Assembly: GCA_964458655.1 (NCBI GenBank)
Contig: CAYWJT010000011.1
Location: 1-56,339 of the forward strand
From: CAYWJT01 sp964458655
GTDB lineage: Bacteria > Acidobacteriota > Aminicenantia > Aminicenantales > Saccharicenantaceae
Reading direction: 5' to 3'
DNA: 56,339 nt
A model generated the notes under the pieces. It saw only the letters and a program-made list of their open reading frames with translations. It ran no database searches and was not told the DNA's origin. Position numbers and translations under genes: made by a program. Numbering within the stretch: the stretch's first letter is position 1; every line of letters starts with the position of its first letter. Below, piece by piece: positions 1 through 7,647 of the stretch.

Positions 1-199
1 TTGACCGCCGAAGAGTCAGGCCGTGAAATCATCGCTCGGCAGCGGCCTCGTCAGGAGGCGGTCAAACAACCGATGGACGGCGCTGAGAGGTGGCCGCTCT
101 TCCATGGAATGCGTCGACACGAGCCCACGGTCTTGAAAGCGCGCTCGGGCCACGCGGGTCCGACCGGGATGTCGCTTGCGCTAAGCTGCGTCCGCCGCC

Positions 200-802
200 T
201 CAGTAGGGAATAGTCGAGACGCCGGGCCGGAGGACGAATATGGCGCCCAGGATGAGCCCGAAGATGACCGAGAGCACGATGACCACGATCAGGCTGACGA
301 TGTAGTAGGTCGTGACGTTCTCCTTGGGCGTATCCATCAGCGGGGTCGCGAACCCCAGATAGAGGATGTAGAGGCCGTAGAGGCCGGCCAGCATGGCCAG
401 CACGCCGAGCACGGGGATGATGTAGAGGATCCCGGCCAGCCACATCGGCGTCATGCTGTAGACGGCCAGCTTCATGGCGCTCGGCAGGTCCTGTTTGGAC
501 TTGAAGTTGGGGGCGAGCACGTTGATGATGAAGGCGAACAGGAACACGGAAGCGAGGGAGAAGATGTAGGCCAGGACGGCCCTGACCAACGAGCCGCCGA
601 GGCCGAGGCGGTACATGCCGTAGAAGGGGACGCGCATGCCGATCAATCCGTATCCGATGAACTGAGCCACGGCCGGAATGGCTGCCAGCGGCACGGCGTA
701 GGACTGGAACAACTGGGCCACGGTGGCGGGCTCTTCCTTGATCTTGAGCCACTCTTCCTTCGGCTTGAGGACGACGGCTTTCGCCCTGGAAACGAGGTCC
801 AT
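200..802 (-). CDS. Yip1-family membrane protein
   Basis: A 200-residue integral membrane protein. A short cytoplasmic N-terminus (MDLVSRAKAVVLKPKEEW) is followed by about five hydrophobic segments at roughly residues 33-53, 75-97, 110-130, 130-155 and 165-190. The 'P.EEW..I..E' start and the segment pattern match the Yip1 domain family, whose bacterial members have no firmly assigned role. The ATG at 802 follows a good Shine-Dalgarno (GAAGGAGGAAAC) and lies just downstream of a near-consensus promoter on the same strand (832-860). It is monocistronic and divergent from the photolyase gene. Family assignment is fairly sure; function is unknown. Confidence 0.75.
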   Translation of the reverse strand: MDLVSRAKAVVLKPKEEWLKIKEEPATVAQLFQSYAVPLAAIPAVAQFIGYGLIGMRVPFYGMYRLGLGGSLVRAVLAYIFSLASVFLFAFIINVLAPNFKSKQDLPSAMKLAVYSMTPMWLAGILYIIPVLGVLAMLAGLYGLYILYLGFATPLMDTPKENVTTYYIVSLIVVIVLSVIFGLILGAIFVLRPGVSTIPY

Positions 803-831
803 TGTTTCCTCCTTCGGGACAGGATGGGAAA

Positions 832-860
832 TTTATATTAAATGACGCCGGAAATGTCAA
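832..860 (-). promoter_or_regulatory. sigma70-type promoter of the Yip1 gene
   Basis: On the minus strand a perfect -35 TTGACA (plus 855-860) and a -10 TATAAA (plus 832-837) are separated by exactly 17 bases. The predicted start is about 25-30 bases before the ATG at 802. It is one of the best vegetative promoters in the window. Confidence 0.7.
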
Positions 861-879
861 CCGCCGACAAGGCTGCCGG

Positions 880-908
880 TTGCCAGTCGCGCGCCGGTGT
901 GATACTTA
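880..908 (+). promoter_or_regulatory. probable promoter of the photolyase gene
   Basis: TTGCCA (880-885) and TACTTA (903-908) are separated by 17 bases. The expected transcript start near 915 lies downstream of the possible GTG codon at 912. This supports the ATG at 936 as the true start of the photolyase. Confidence 0.45.
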
Positions 909-935
909 ATTGTGGCCCGGCGGAGGGCGGAAAAA

Positions 936-2312
936 ATGTCAGCGGGTCTCTCGGTCGTCGACGGCAAAAGGGTCAGGCGGCTCAAGACCGGCCCTGAGCG
1001 CAGGGGCCCGGTGGTCTATTGGATGAGCCGCGACCAGCGCGTCCGCGACAACTGGGCGCTTCTTTTCGCGCAGGCGCTCGCTCTCGAAAAGAAAAGCCCG
1101 CTCGCGGTCGTCTTTAACCTCGCGCCCGCGTTCCTCGAGGCGACAGTCCGCCACTACGGCTTCATGCTCAGAGGACTGGCCGAGGCGGAGCGCGCGTTGG
1201 CCGACCTCAGCATCCCGTTCGTCCTGCTGCGCGGCGAGCCGGCCGGCACCATCCCGGTATTCTTGAAGCAAATAGACGCCGCCGCGCTGGTCACGGATTT
1301 CGACCCGCTGCGGGTGAAAAGGCGGTGGAAGCGGGAGGTGGGCGAAAGGATAACCCTGCCGTTCTACGGAGTCGACGCTCACAACATCGTCCCCTGCTTC
1401 TTCGTTTCCGGCAAACAGGAATTCGCCGCGCGCACCATAAGGCCCAAGATCTCCCGCCTGCTGCGCTCTTTCCTGACCGATTTCCCGGCCCCTAAAAAGA
1501 TGCCGCGGTCTTCCATCGGTCTCGCGGCCGATGGGGCCGACTGGAAAAGCGTCTTGGGCTCGTTCGAAACCGACCGCTCCGTCCCAGAAACGCGGTTCTT
1601 CGAGCCAGGCGCGAAGGCCGCCGCAGCGGCCCTGCGGCGCTTCATCCGCGAAAGGCTGGCCGACTACGACGAAGCCCGGAACGACCCGGTCGCCGACGGC
1701 CAGTCCGGGCTCTCTCCCTATCTGCATTTCGGCCAGATCTCGGCCCAAAGGGTCGCCTTGGAGGTCAGGAAGGCCCGCGCGCCCCTGGCCTCCAAGAAGG
1801 CCTTCCTTGAGGAGCTCATCGTCCGGCGCGAGCTCGCCGACAACTATTGTTTCTACAACGACGACTACGATTCCTTCGCCGGCTTCCCCGACTGGGCCAA
1901 GCGGACTCTGGAAAGGCACCGCCGCGACCCGCGGGAATACCTCTATTCGCGCCGGGAACTCGAGGCCGGCCGCACCCACGACAGCCTCTGGAACGCGGCC
2001 CAGCTCGAGATGGTCCGGACGGGCAAGATGCACGGCTTCATGCGCATGTATTGGGCCAAGAAGATCCTGGAGTGGAGCGAGACGCCCGAGGACGCCATGG
2101 CCGCGGCCGTATATCTAAACGACCGTTACGAGCTCGACGGCCGGGACCCGAACGGCTACACGGGCTGCGCCTGGTCGATAGGCGGAGTCCATGACCGACC
2201 CTGGTTCGAGCGGCCGGTTTACGGCCAGGTCCGCTACATGAGCGCGGCCGGCGCCGCCCGCAAGTTCGACGTCGGGGCCTACATCGAAAAGGTGATGGCC
2301 CGGGTCCGTTGA
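936..2312 (+). CDS. phr: Class II deoxyribodipyrimidine (CPD) photolyase
   Basis: A flavoprotein that repairs cyclobutane pyrimidine dimers using light. The N-terminal photolyase alpha/beta domain begins with YWMSRDQRVRDNWAL, the signature of class II enzymes. The C-terminal FAD-binding helical part has GRTHDSLWNAAQLEM, GKMHGFMRMYWAKKILEW and DPNGYTGCAWSIGGVHDRPW, all class II hallmarks. At 458 residues it has the normal length. ATG 936 is preferred over an in-frame GTG at 912 because GGAGGG (922-927) sits 8 bases before it and the predicted transcript starts near 915. It is transcribed alone, divergently from the Yip1 gene. A photolyase implies at least occasional exposure to light for the host or its recent ancestors. 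Confidence 0.93.
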   Translation: MSAGLSVVDGKRVRRLKTGPERRGPVVYWMSRDQRVRDNWALLFAQALALEKKSPLAVVFNLAPAFLEATVRHYGFMLRGLAEAERALADLSIPFVLLRGEPAGTIPVFLKQIDAAALVTDFDPLRVKRRWKREVGERITLPFYGVDAHNIVPCFFVSGKQEFAARTIRPKISRLLRSFLTDFPAPKKMPRSSIGLAADGADWKSVLGSFETDRSVPETRFFEPGAKAAAAALRRFIRERLADYDEARNDPVADGQSGLSPYLHFGQISAQRVALEVRKARAPLASKKAFLEELIVRRELADNYCFYNDDYDSFAGFPDWAKRTLERHRRDPREYLYSRRELEAGRTHDSLWNAAQLEMVRTGKMHGFMRMYWAKKILEWSETPEDAMAAAVYLNDRYELDGRDPNGYTGCAWSIGGVHDRPWFERPVYGQVRYMSAAGAARKFDVGAYIEKVMARVR

Positions 2313-2343
2313 ACTCCGAAACAGAGATCCTGACGAGGGGTCA

Positions 2344-2559
2344 TTAAATTATATGGGGAAGGACCAGGGCCAGCACGGCCCCGAGCGCTAGGAAGAACAG
2401 GAAGGAAGCCCCTGCGATTTCCAGGGAGACTCTTATGACCCGGCGCCTGTCCGGCAGATGGCGCGAGTATTCTTGGTACGAGACCAGATAGGCGACGACG
2501 GCCGCTATGAGACCGGCCCCGGCGGCGAGCGCGAGGACCAGTAATTGCTCGGGCCTCAT
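2344..2559 (-). CDS. Small two-TM membrane protein
   Basis: A 71-residue protein (MRPEQLLVLALAAGAGL...) with two hydrophobic helices at about residues 5-27 and 47-68, joined by a basic loop (HLPDRRRVIRV). Its ATG overlaps the stop of the upstream gene as ATGA (2556-2559), so translation is probably coupled to it. No family recognised. Coupling to another membrane-anchored protein suggests the two act together in the inner membrane. Confidence 0.6.
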   Translation of the reverse strand: MRPEQLLVLALAAGAGLIAAVVAYLVSYQEYSRHLPDRRRVIRVSLEIAGASFLFFLALGAVLALVLPHII

Positions 2560-3338
2560 GCCGGTCTCCGTCGTGACCCGAGACCGACCGCCGCGGCCGC
2601 CGCCAGGGCGAAAGCCCAGAGCGCGACCCGGCGCAGCGTCCGCCAGCCAGGGTTCGCCTCCCTGAGGATGCGGAACTCGTTGACGAACACGGTCTCGCAG
2701 GCGCCGTTGCCCCGGTCCTTCCGGGTGGCGCTGGACACGCGCTTGTACGGCGACCCTTTTATCCCGTAGGAAACGAGCCAGCCTTTGAACCTCACCTGGT
2801 CGCCCTTTCTGGCGCGCTTTACGGCGGCGGCCACGATTTCGTCCGCGGGCAGAAGGTGGTTGTTGGAGAGGCAATCCTCGGAAAAGAGGGCGCCCGTTTC
2901 CTCGTCCGGATAGGTGTAGAAGCAGGTGAAGTCCCGGTTCCTGAACCGCATCCCCGCGTAGACGCCGGTTTCGACGTTGCGGCCCCAGATGACGCACAGG
3001 TCCTTGATGTTGATGTAGTCGCGCCAAGCCTCGTGGGAGATGTCGACGAAGGAGTCGGCGTCATGGGTGGAAACCACCAGTCCCGCGAGCTCGTAGCTAC
3101 AGAGCGGGGTGATGACGTAGGTCACTCCCTTGCGTTCCGCCTCGAAGGGCTCGGGCAGGTCGCCCGAGGCCTGGACCGGCTCCGCGAGGAGCTCAGGCAG
3201 GACCCGGTCGGGAGGCGGCAGGCGGTCCTGCATGAAGAGCGAAATGACGAAGGCCGCGGCCGACGCGGCCAGCAGTGCCTTCGTCCAGCGTCCGCGCGCA
3301 TTACGACTGCTGTTCAATAACCACTCAATCCCAGACAT
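2556..3338 (-). CDS. Uncharacterised membrane-anchored protein
   Basis: A 260-residue protein with one hydrophobic helix near the N-terminus (about 19-36) and one at the C-terminus (about 235-253). Between them is a soluble domain of roughly 200 residues, probably outside the cytoplasm, containing KDLCVIWGRN, CFYTYPDEE and ETVFVNEFRILREANPGW. Several Cys and Trp residues could form a fold stabilised by disulfides. I do not recognise the family. It overlaps the 3' end of threonine synthase by 14 bases and the start of the next gene by 4, so it lies in a three-gene transcription unit. The Shine-Dalgarno is weak, which fits translational coupling. Confidence 0.6.
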   Translation of the reverse strand: MSGIEWLLNSSRNARGRWTKALLAASAAAFVISLFMQDRLPPPDRVLPELLAEPVQASGDLPEPFEAERKGVTYVITPLCSYELAGLVVSTHDADSFVDISHEAWRDYINIKDLCVIWGRNVETGVYAGMRFRNRDFTCFYTYPDEETGALFSEDCLSNNHLLPADEIVAAAVKRARKGDQVRFKGWLVSYGIKGSPYKRVSSATRKDRGNGACETVFVNEFRILREANPGWRTLRRVALWAFALAAAAAVGLGSRRRPA

Positions 3339-4500
3339 GCGAGTACTTGGCGCCGTTGCCGGTGTTGAAGAGGACGACGGTCTCGTCGTCCCCGATCCAG
3401 CCCTGCTCGCGGAGTTCGAGGAAAGCCGCCAGGGTCGCCCCGCCTTCGGGCGCGGGCCAAATCCCCTGGGTCCGGCCCATGAGACGCGTCCCCTTCAGGA
3501 TGTCATCGTCGGACACGGCTACCGCCGTTCCGCCGCTTTCGCGGAGCGCCCGGAGGATGAGGAAGTCGCCGACCGCGGCCGGGACGCGCATCCCGTCGGC
3601 GATGGTCCTGGCGTCGGGCCAGGGCTCGGCGAACTCCCGGCCTTCATGAAAGGCCTTGACCATGGGCGCGCAGCCGTCCGACTGGACGGTCACCATGCGC
3701 GGCCGCCTCGGCCCGACCCAGCCCAGCTTCTCCATTTCGTCGAAGGCCTTCCACATCCCGACGAGCCCCGTGCCGCCTCCCGTCGGATAGATGATGACGT
3801 CGGGCAGCTTCCAGCCCATCTGCTCCGCCAGTTCGTAGCCCATGGTCTTCTTGCCCTCGATCCTGTAGGGCTCCTTGAGCGTCGAGACGTCGAAACGGCC
3901 GTGCTTCTCCACGCCCTCGCGGGCCGCCTTCCCGCAGTCCGTGATGAGGCCGTCGATCAGGGTGACCTCCGCGCCCAGGACGCGGCACTCGTTGACGAAG
4001 GGACGGGGGACGTCGGCCGGCATGAAGACGTGGGCTTCCATCCCGGCCAGGGCGGCGTAGGCGCTCATGGCGCAGCCGGCGTTGCCGGCCGTCGGTATGG
4101 ATACGGCGCGCACGCCGAGCTCCAAGGCGCGGGACACGGCCACGGCCAGGCCGCGGGCCTTGAACGAGCCGGTCGGGTTCAACCCTTCGTCCTTGATGAA
4201 GAGATTCCGGAACCCGAGCTCGCTTCCCAGCCTTCGCGCGTGGAATAGCGGAGTGAACCCCTCGCCCAGGCAGAGCTTGAAGCGCGGGTCCCTGACGGGG
4301 AGCAGCTCGCGGTAGCGCCAGAGGGTCGGCTCCCGACGGGCGACCGCCGAGCGGTCCAGGGCCTCCCGGGCGGCCTCCAGGTCATAACGGGCCAGGAGCG
4401 GCTTACCGCAATCGGGGCAAAGGTTCCACAGCCGGTCGGCCTCGAGCCGCCGGCCGCAGTATCCGCATTCGAGGTGGGTCAAAAAACTTTCGCCTTTCAT
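3325..4500 (-). CDS. thrC: Threonine synthase
   Basis: A PLP enzyme converting O-phosphohomoserine to threonine, the last step of threonine synthesis. The 391-residue protein starts with a zinc ribbon (Cys12, Cys15, Cys28, Cys31), found in the long archaeal/bacterial type of ThrC. The PLP lysine is Lys114 in GSFKARG. A phosphate-binding glycine-rich loop, PTGGGTGLVGMW, lies in the second half. The Shine-Dalgarno is AAGGAA before the ATG at 4500. It is the first gene of a unit with two membrane proteins of unknown function that share no obvious pathway with it. Some cysteate synthases and other fold-II PLP enzymes look similar, but the zinc ribbon and overall pattern favour ThrC. Confidence 0.9.
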   Translation of the reverse strand: MKGESFLTHLECGYCGRRLEADRLWNLCPDCGKPLLARYDLEAAREALDRSAVARREPTLWRYRELLPVRDPRFKLCLGEGFTPLFHARRLGSELGFRNLFIKDEGLNPTGSFKARGLAVAVSRALELGVRAVSIPTAGNAGCAMSAYAALAGMEAHVFMPADVPRPFVNECRVLGAEVTLIDGLITDCGKAAREGVEKHGRFDVSTLKEPYRIEGKKTMGYELAEQMGWKLPDVIIYPTGGGTGLVGMWKAFDEMEKLGWVGPRRPRMVTVQSDGCAPMVKAFHEGREFAEPWPDARTIADGMRVPAAVGDFLILRALRESGGTAVAVSDDDILKGTRLMGRTQGIWPAPEGGATLAAFLELREQGWIGDDETVVLFNTGNGAKYSHVWD

Positions 4501-4556
4501 ATCATCTTCCTTCGTTCATGTCCGGTCCGCGGTAACGTCCGCGGTTTCCCGCAGGG

Positions 4557-5618
4557 TCAGGCGACGAGGATCTTCCGTATCTTTTCGGCGTAGGCTTCGC
4601 TGGCCGCGTCCGGCGTCTCGATCGTGATGTCTGCCGGCGAAGCCGCTCCCAGCCCGAGCTCGACGGCCCGGGCGATCTGTTCCTGCTCGAAGACGGCCGG
4701 CTTCATGACGGCGTCGTTCGAGCCGAGCTCCTTGAGGATGGCCACTCCCACGGCGTCCACGGCCACCCGGTCGGTCCCGGCCAGAAAAACTCCGGCGTCC
4801 TTGCGCGGCCCGGTCATCGGTCCCTGGTCGACGAAAGCGACCAGCCCGTCGAGCACGATGAGCGCCGGCTTGTAGGCCCAGTTTATCTCAGCGATCATCC
4901 TGCGCTGGTGGGGCGAGGAGTGGAGCTCGCGCATGTAAGTATGGCCCTTGCGGGGGACGACGCCCACGGAGTTCTTGAGGGACATGGTGAAGACGCCGCC
5001 GAACCCGTGGGTCTTGAGGCAGCAGGTGGAAACCAGGCACTCGGCCTCGGCCACCGGCCGCGCGACCAGAAAGCCGTCCTTCCAGTGAGAGCCGGGCGGG
5101 TCGAACCTGACGTAGCCGCCCTCGCCGAGCTCGTCGAAGTTCAGGAGCCGGGCAGCGAAGGAGCCGGCCAGTTCCCGGACGCCCTTCTTGTCGAAGACCT
5201 GCTCGGTGGGTTCGGGGCCGCTGCGGTCCCCGACAGCCAGGTCCTTCGCGCCCATGTCCCGGATGCGGCCGAGTAGCGCTTTAAGGGTGTCGTTGTGGGT
5301 CGAGCCGGGCGTTTCGTCGGATGTGTTGAAGTTGGGCTTGACCAGGACGCTTTTGTTACGGAACGGGTTCGAGCCGAGAAGGTCGAGGCACTTGCGGACG
5401 CCTTCGGCCCTGTCTTCCGTCCTGACCAGGATGACGCGCGACTTTGCGCCCGGCCGCGGCGCGAGCCGGGTTCCGGCACCTTCCGCGTTGTTCACGCTGC
5501 AAGCCGTTCCTGACGCCTTCGCGGCGCTGAGGGCCGCGACGCCCGCCAGTCCGGCTCCGGCCGTGAAAAATTCGCGCCTCGTCATGCCCTTAGGGTGTTG
5601 CCGGCGGCATTCCCTCAT
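4557..5618 (-). CDS. Tat-exported DUF362 protein
   Basis: A 353-residue protein with a twin-arginine signal (GMTRREFFTAGAGLAGVAAL) followed by a DUF362 domain. Recognisable stretches are SVLVKPNFNTSDETPGSTHN, CLVSTCCLKTHGFGG and LIVLDGLVAFVDQGP. Many family members bind a metal or an iron-sulfur cluster; this one has the core domain only and no C-terminal ferredoxin. ATG 5618 is chosen over a GTG at 5666 because GGGAGG lies 9 bases upstream of it. The Tat signal implies export of a folded, perhaps cofactor-loaded protein. The biochemical role of the family is not established. Confidence 0.8.
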   Translation of the reverse strand: MRECRRQHPKGMTRREFFTAGAGLAGVAALSAAKASGTACSVNNAEGAGTRLAPRPGAKSRVILVRTEDRAEGVRKCLDLLGSNPFRNKSVLVKPNFNTSDETPGSTHNDTLKALLGRIRDMGAKDLAVGDRSGPEPTEQVFDKKGVRELAGSFAARLLNFDELGEGGYVRFDPPGSHWKDGFLVARPVAEAECLVSTCCLKTHGFGGVFTMSLKNSVGVVPRKGHTYMRELHSSPHQRRMIAEINWAYKPALIVLDGLVAFVDQGPMTGPRKDAGVFLAGTDRVAVDAVGVAILKELGSNDAVMKPAVFEQEQIARAVELGLGAASPADITIETPDAASEAYAEKIRKILVA

Positions 5619-5907
5619 GGTTTCGATCCTCCCGTCAATGTCTCTTTCTGCTGATAACTCTACCACACGGAAGCCCGAGGAGGAAGCGGCGGACCGGAAA
5701 CGGAGTGCGGACCGGGAATTATGGAAAGGCCGGGTTGCTTGTCCTCTTCTAGACCTGAAGATATGTCGCCCCAGACTTGCATCCGGCCGAGTCGGCCGGT
5801 TCGGTCAGGCGGTCCGGGCCTCCCGCGTGAAGCCGTCGTCCCAGCGGGATTCGAAGCGGCGTTGACTCGGCCGGGCCGGGGTCCTATCATCTTCGACAGG
5901 TCGGAAC

Positions 5908-7023
5908 ATGTTCCTTAGAAGCGCGCTTATGTGGGCGACGGCCTCGCTGACGGTCGTGTTGTGCCTGGCCTGCGGCCGGAGCGCGGAAGAACCCGGCCGA
6001 AGCGCCGACGCCCTTTTCTCCGGCCTCGTCTCCGTCGGTGAGCCCGGTGTCGCCGTGCTGGTCCTGAAGGAAGGCCGGCCGGTTTTCGAGCGCTGCTACG
6101 GCGTCGCCGACATCAGGACCGGGCGCGCCATCGATGCCCGGACGAACTTCCGACTGGCTTCGCTGACCAAACAGTTCACGGCCGCGGGCGTCATGCTTCT
6201 CGTGCGCGACGGGAAGCTGAGCTACGAGCGGCGCCTGTCCGACGTCTTCCCGGAATTCCCCGAGTACGGCCGGGGCGTCACGATACGGCATCTCCTGCAG
6301 CACACCTCGGGCCTTCCCGATTACGAAGGTCTGCTGCCGCCCGCCGACCCGGGTCTTCCTTTGGAGGAGCAGCAGATAAGCGACCAGGAGGTCCTCGAAC
6401 TCCTGGCAAGGCAGAAATCGGGCAAATTTCCGGCCGGCGCGAAATGGGATTACAGCAATTCGGGCTATGTCCTGCTCGGCCTGGTCATCGAACGGGTCTC
6501 GGGCGAACCTTTCAGCAGTTTCCTGGAAGAGCGGATATTCGGCTCTCTCGGCATGGAAGACACAGTCGTCCATGAACCGGGAGCGGATGACGTTGTCCGG
6601 CGCGCCTTCGGCCACACCAAGGAGGGAAGAGAATGGCGCGTACACGACCAAAGCCCGACATCAGCGACGCGCGGCGACGGCGCCGTGTATTCATCGCTCG
6701 AGGATTTGAGCCGCTGGGACCGGGCCCTGCGGGAAGGCAGGCTGCTCACGGCCGCCGAGACGGCGACGGCGTTCACTCCGGTGGCCGTTCCCGGACAGGG
6801 GCCGGTCGAGCCTGACGGGAAGCCGGCGGCCTACGGTTTCGGCTGGTTCCTCAACCCCTGGCGGGCCCGGGCCAGAGCTTGGCATTACGGGGAGACGGCA
6901 GGCTTCCGCACGGCCATCCAGCGCTTCATCGATGACGGGCTGACGGTAATCGTCCTCTGCAACCGTGACGACCTCGGCGCCGCGGACCTGGCTTTGAAAA
7001 CGGCGGGCTTGTTCCTGAAGTGA
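5908..7023 (+). CDS. Beta-lactamase-fold serine hydrolase (class C/AmpH-like)
   Basis: A 371-residue exported serine hydrolase of the beta-lactamase / D-alanyl-D-alanine carboxypeptidase group (Pfam Beta-lactamase). The signal peptide ends at a cysteine (Cys22, LCLAC), so it may be a lipoprotein, although the lipobox is imperfect. The catalytic motif S-x-x-K is SLTK (Ser85-Lys88), the second motif is YSN (Tyr182), and an HYGETAGF motif near residue 325 replaces KTG. The length fits EstB/AmpH-like esterases and peptidases rather than a true resistance beta-lactamase. It stands alone and is divergent from the DUF362 gene. The true substrate cannot be told from sequence. Confidence 0.85.
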   Translation: MFLRSALMWATASLTVVLCLACGRSAEEPGRSADALFSGLVSVGEPGVAVLVLKEGRPVFERCYGVADIRTGRAIDARTNFRLASLTKQFTAAGVMLLVRDGKLSYERRLSDVFPEFPEYGRGVTIRHLLQHTSGLPDYEGLLPPADPGLPLEEQQISDQEVLELLARQKSGKFPAGAKWDYSNSGYVLLGLVIERVSGEPFSSFLEERIFGSLGMEDTVVHEPGADDVVRRAFGHTKEGREWRVHDQSPTSATRGDGAVYSSLEDLSRWDRALREGRLLTAAETATAFTPVAVPGQGPVEPDGKPAAYGFGWFLNPWRARARAWHYGETAGFRTAIQRFIDDGLTVIVLCNRDDLGAADLALKTAGLFLK

Positions 7024-7058
7024 CCCTGTCAGCGTGCGGCGTTCATACCGCAGAACGC

Positions 7059-7502
7059 TCAGCCGGCCTCGGCCTTGTGCTCGGCGATGAAGGCCTCGAT
7101 GCTGGCCCTGATCCGGTCGCGGAGCTGCCTCGCTTTCTCGATCTTTTCGGCCTCGCCTCCGGCAAAGGTCTCCGGGTCCTCGAAGCTCCAGTGGAGGTTC
7201 CGGGCGAACCCGGGGAAAGTCGGGCACTTCTCGGCCGAGGCTTCGTCGCACACGGTGATGACGTAGTTGTAGAGCCGGCCCTCGAGGTAGAGGTCGAAAA
7301 CGCTCTTGGACCGCTTGGTCGAGATGTCGATGCCCGCTTCTTTCATGACCCTGACGGCCAGGGGATTCAGGGCCGTCGGCTCGAAGCCGGCGCTCTCGGC
7401 GACGAAGCGGCCGCCGCCGAGCTCGTTCAGGAAGGCCTCGGCCATCTGGCTGCGAGCGGCGTTGTGGACGCAGACGAACAGGACCTTTATCTTTTTCTCC
7501 AT
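7059..7502 (-). CDS. arsC: Arsenate reductase, low-MW phosphatase type
   Basis: A 147-residue protein of the LMW-PTP fold. The C-x5-R phosphate/arsenate loop is CVHNAAR (Cys11 to Arg17) and is followed by SQMAEAFLN. The TVCDEASAEKCPTFPG stretch holds the extra cysteines used in thioredoxin-coupled arsenate reduction, and the end of the domain contains WSFEDPETF. It reduces As(V) to As(III) for efflux. The ATG at 7502 follows a near-consensus promoter (7515-7544). No arsenite pump lies next to it. The only arsenic-type regulator and permease in the window are about 24 kb away (31636-33309), and the operator found there is not seen here. Confidence 0.9.
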   Translation of the reverse strand: MEKKIKVLFVCVHNAARSQMAEAFLNELGGGRFVAESAGFEPTALNPLAVRVMKEAGIDISTKRSKSVFDLYLEGRLYNYVITVCDEASAEKCPTFPGFARNLHWSFEDPETFAGGEAEKIEKARQLRDRIRASIEAFIAEHKAEAG

Positions 7503-7514
7503 GAGATGGGTCAG

Positions 7515-7544
7515 ATTATCCGGCGTTTGTTAAGGGAGTGTCAA
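7515..7544 (-). promoter_or_regulatory. sigma70-type promoter of arsC
   Basis: On the minus strand TTGACA (plus 7539-7544) and GATAAT (plus 7515-7520) are 18 bases apart. They lie directly before the arsC start at 7502, giving a very short leader. Confidence 0.6.
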
Positions 7545-7572
7545 GGCAAGGTCAATTTTTCGTGATTTCCCT

Positions 7573-7602
7573 TTGACGTCCGCTCGCGTCTGCTGTTATA
7601 TT
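7573..7602 (+). promoter_or_regulatory. promoter of the S9 peptidase gene
   Basis: TTGACG (7573-7578) and TATATT (7597-7602) are 18 bases apart, about 40 bases upstream of the GGAGGAGG ribosome site and ATG 7648. This promoter position argues against translation starting at the in-frame TTG at 7573. Confidence 0.6.
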
Positions 7603-7647
7603 CTGCTTTCCCCCGCGAGCGCGGGAATCCGGCCTGGAGGAGGTCCC

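Noticed and set aside
1..199. Small open frame at the left edge
   Set aside because: It has no ribosome site, no recognisable domain and biased composition; the first 199 bases show nothing I can support.
912..938. GTG 912 as photolyase start
   Set aside because: The promoter predicts a transcript start near 915, and GGAGGG fits the ATG at 936.
5908..7023. Serine hydrolase as an antibiotic-resistance beta-lactamase
   Set aside because: Motifs fit the broad AmpH/EstB-like group; nothing shows beta-lactam hydrolysis.
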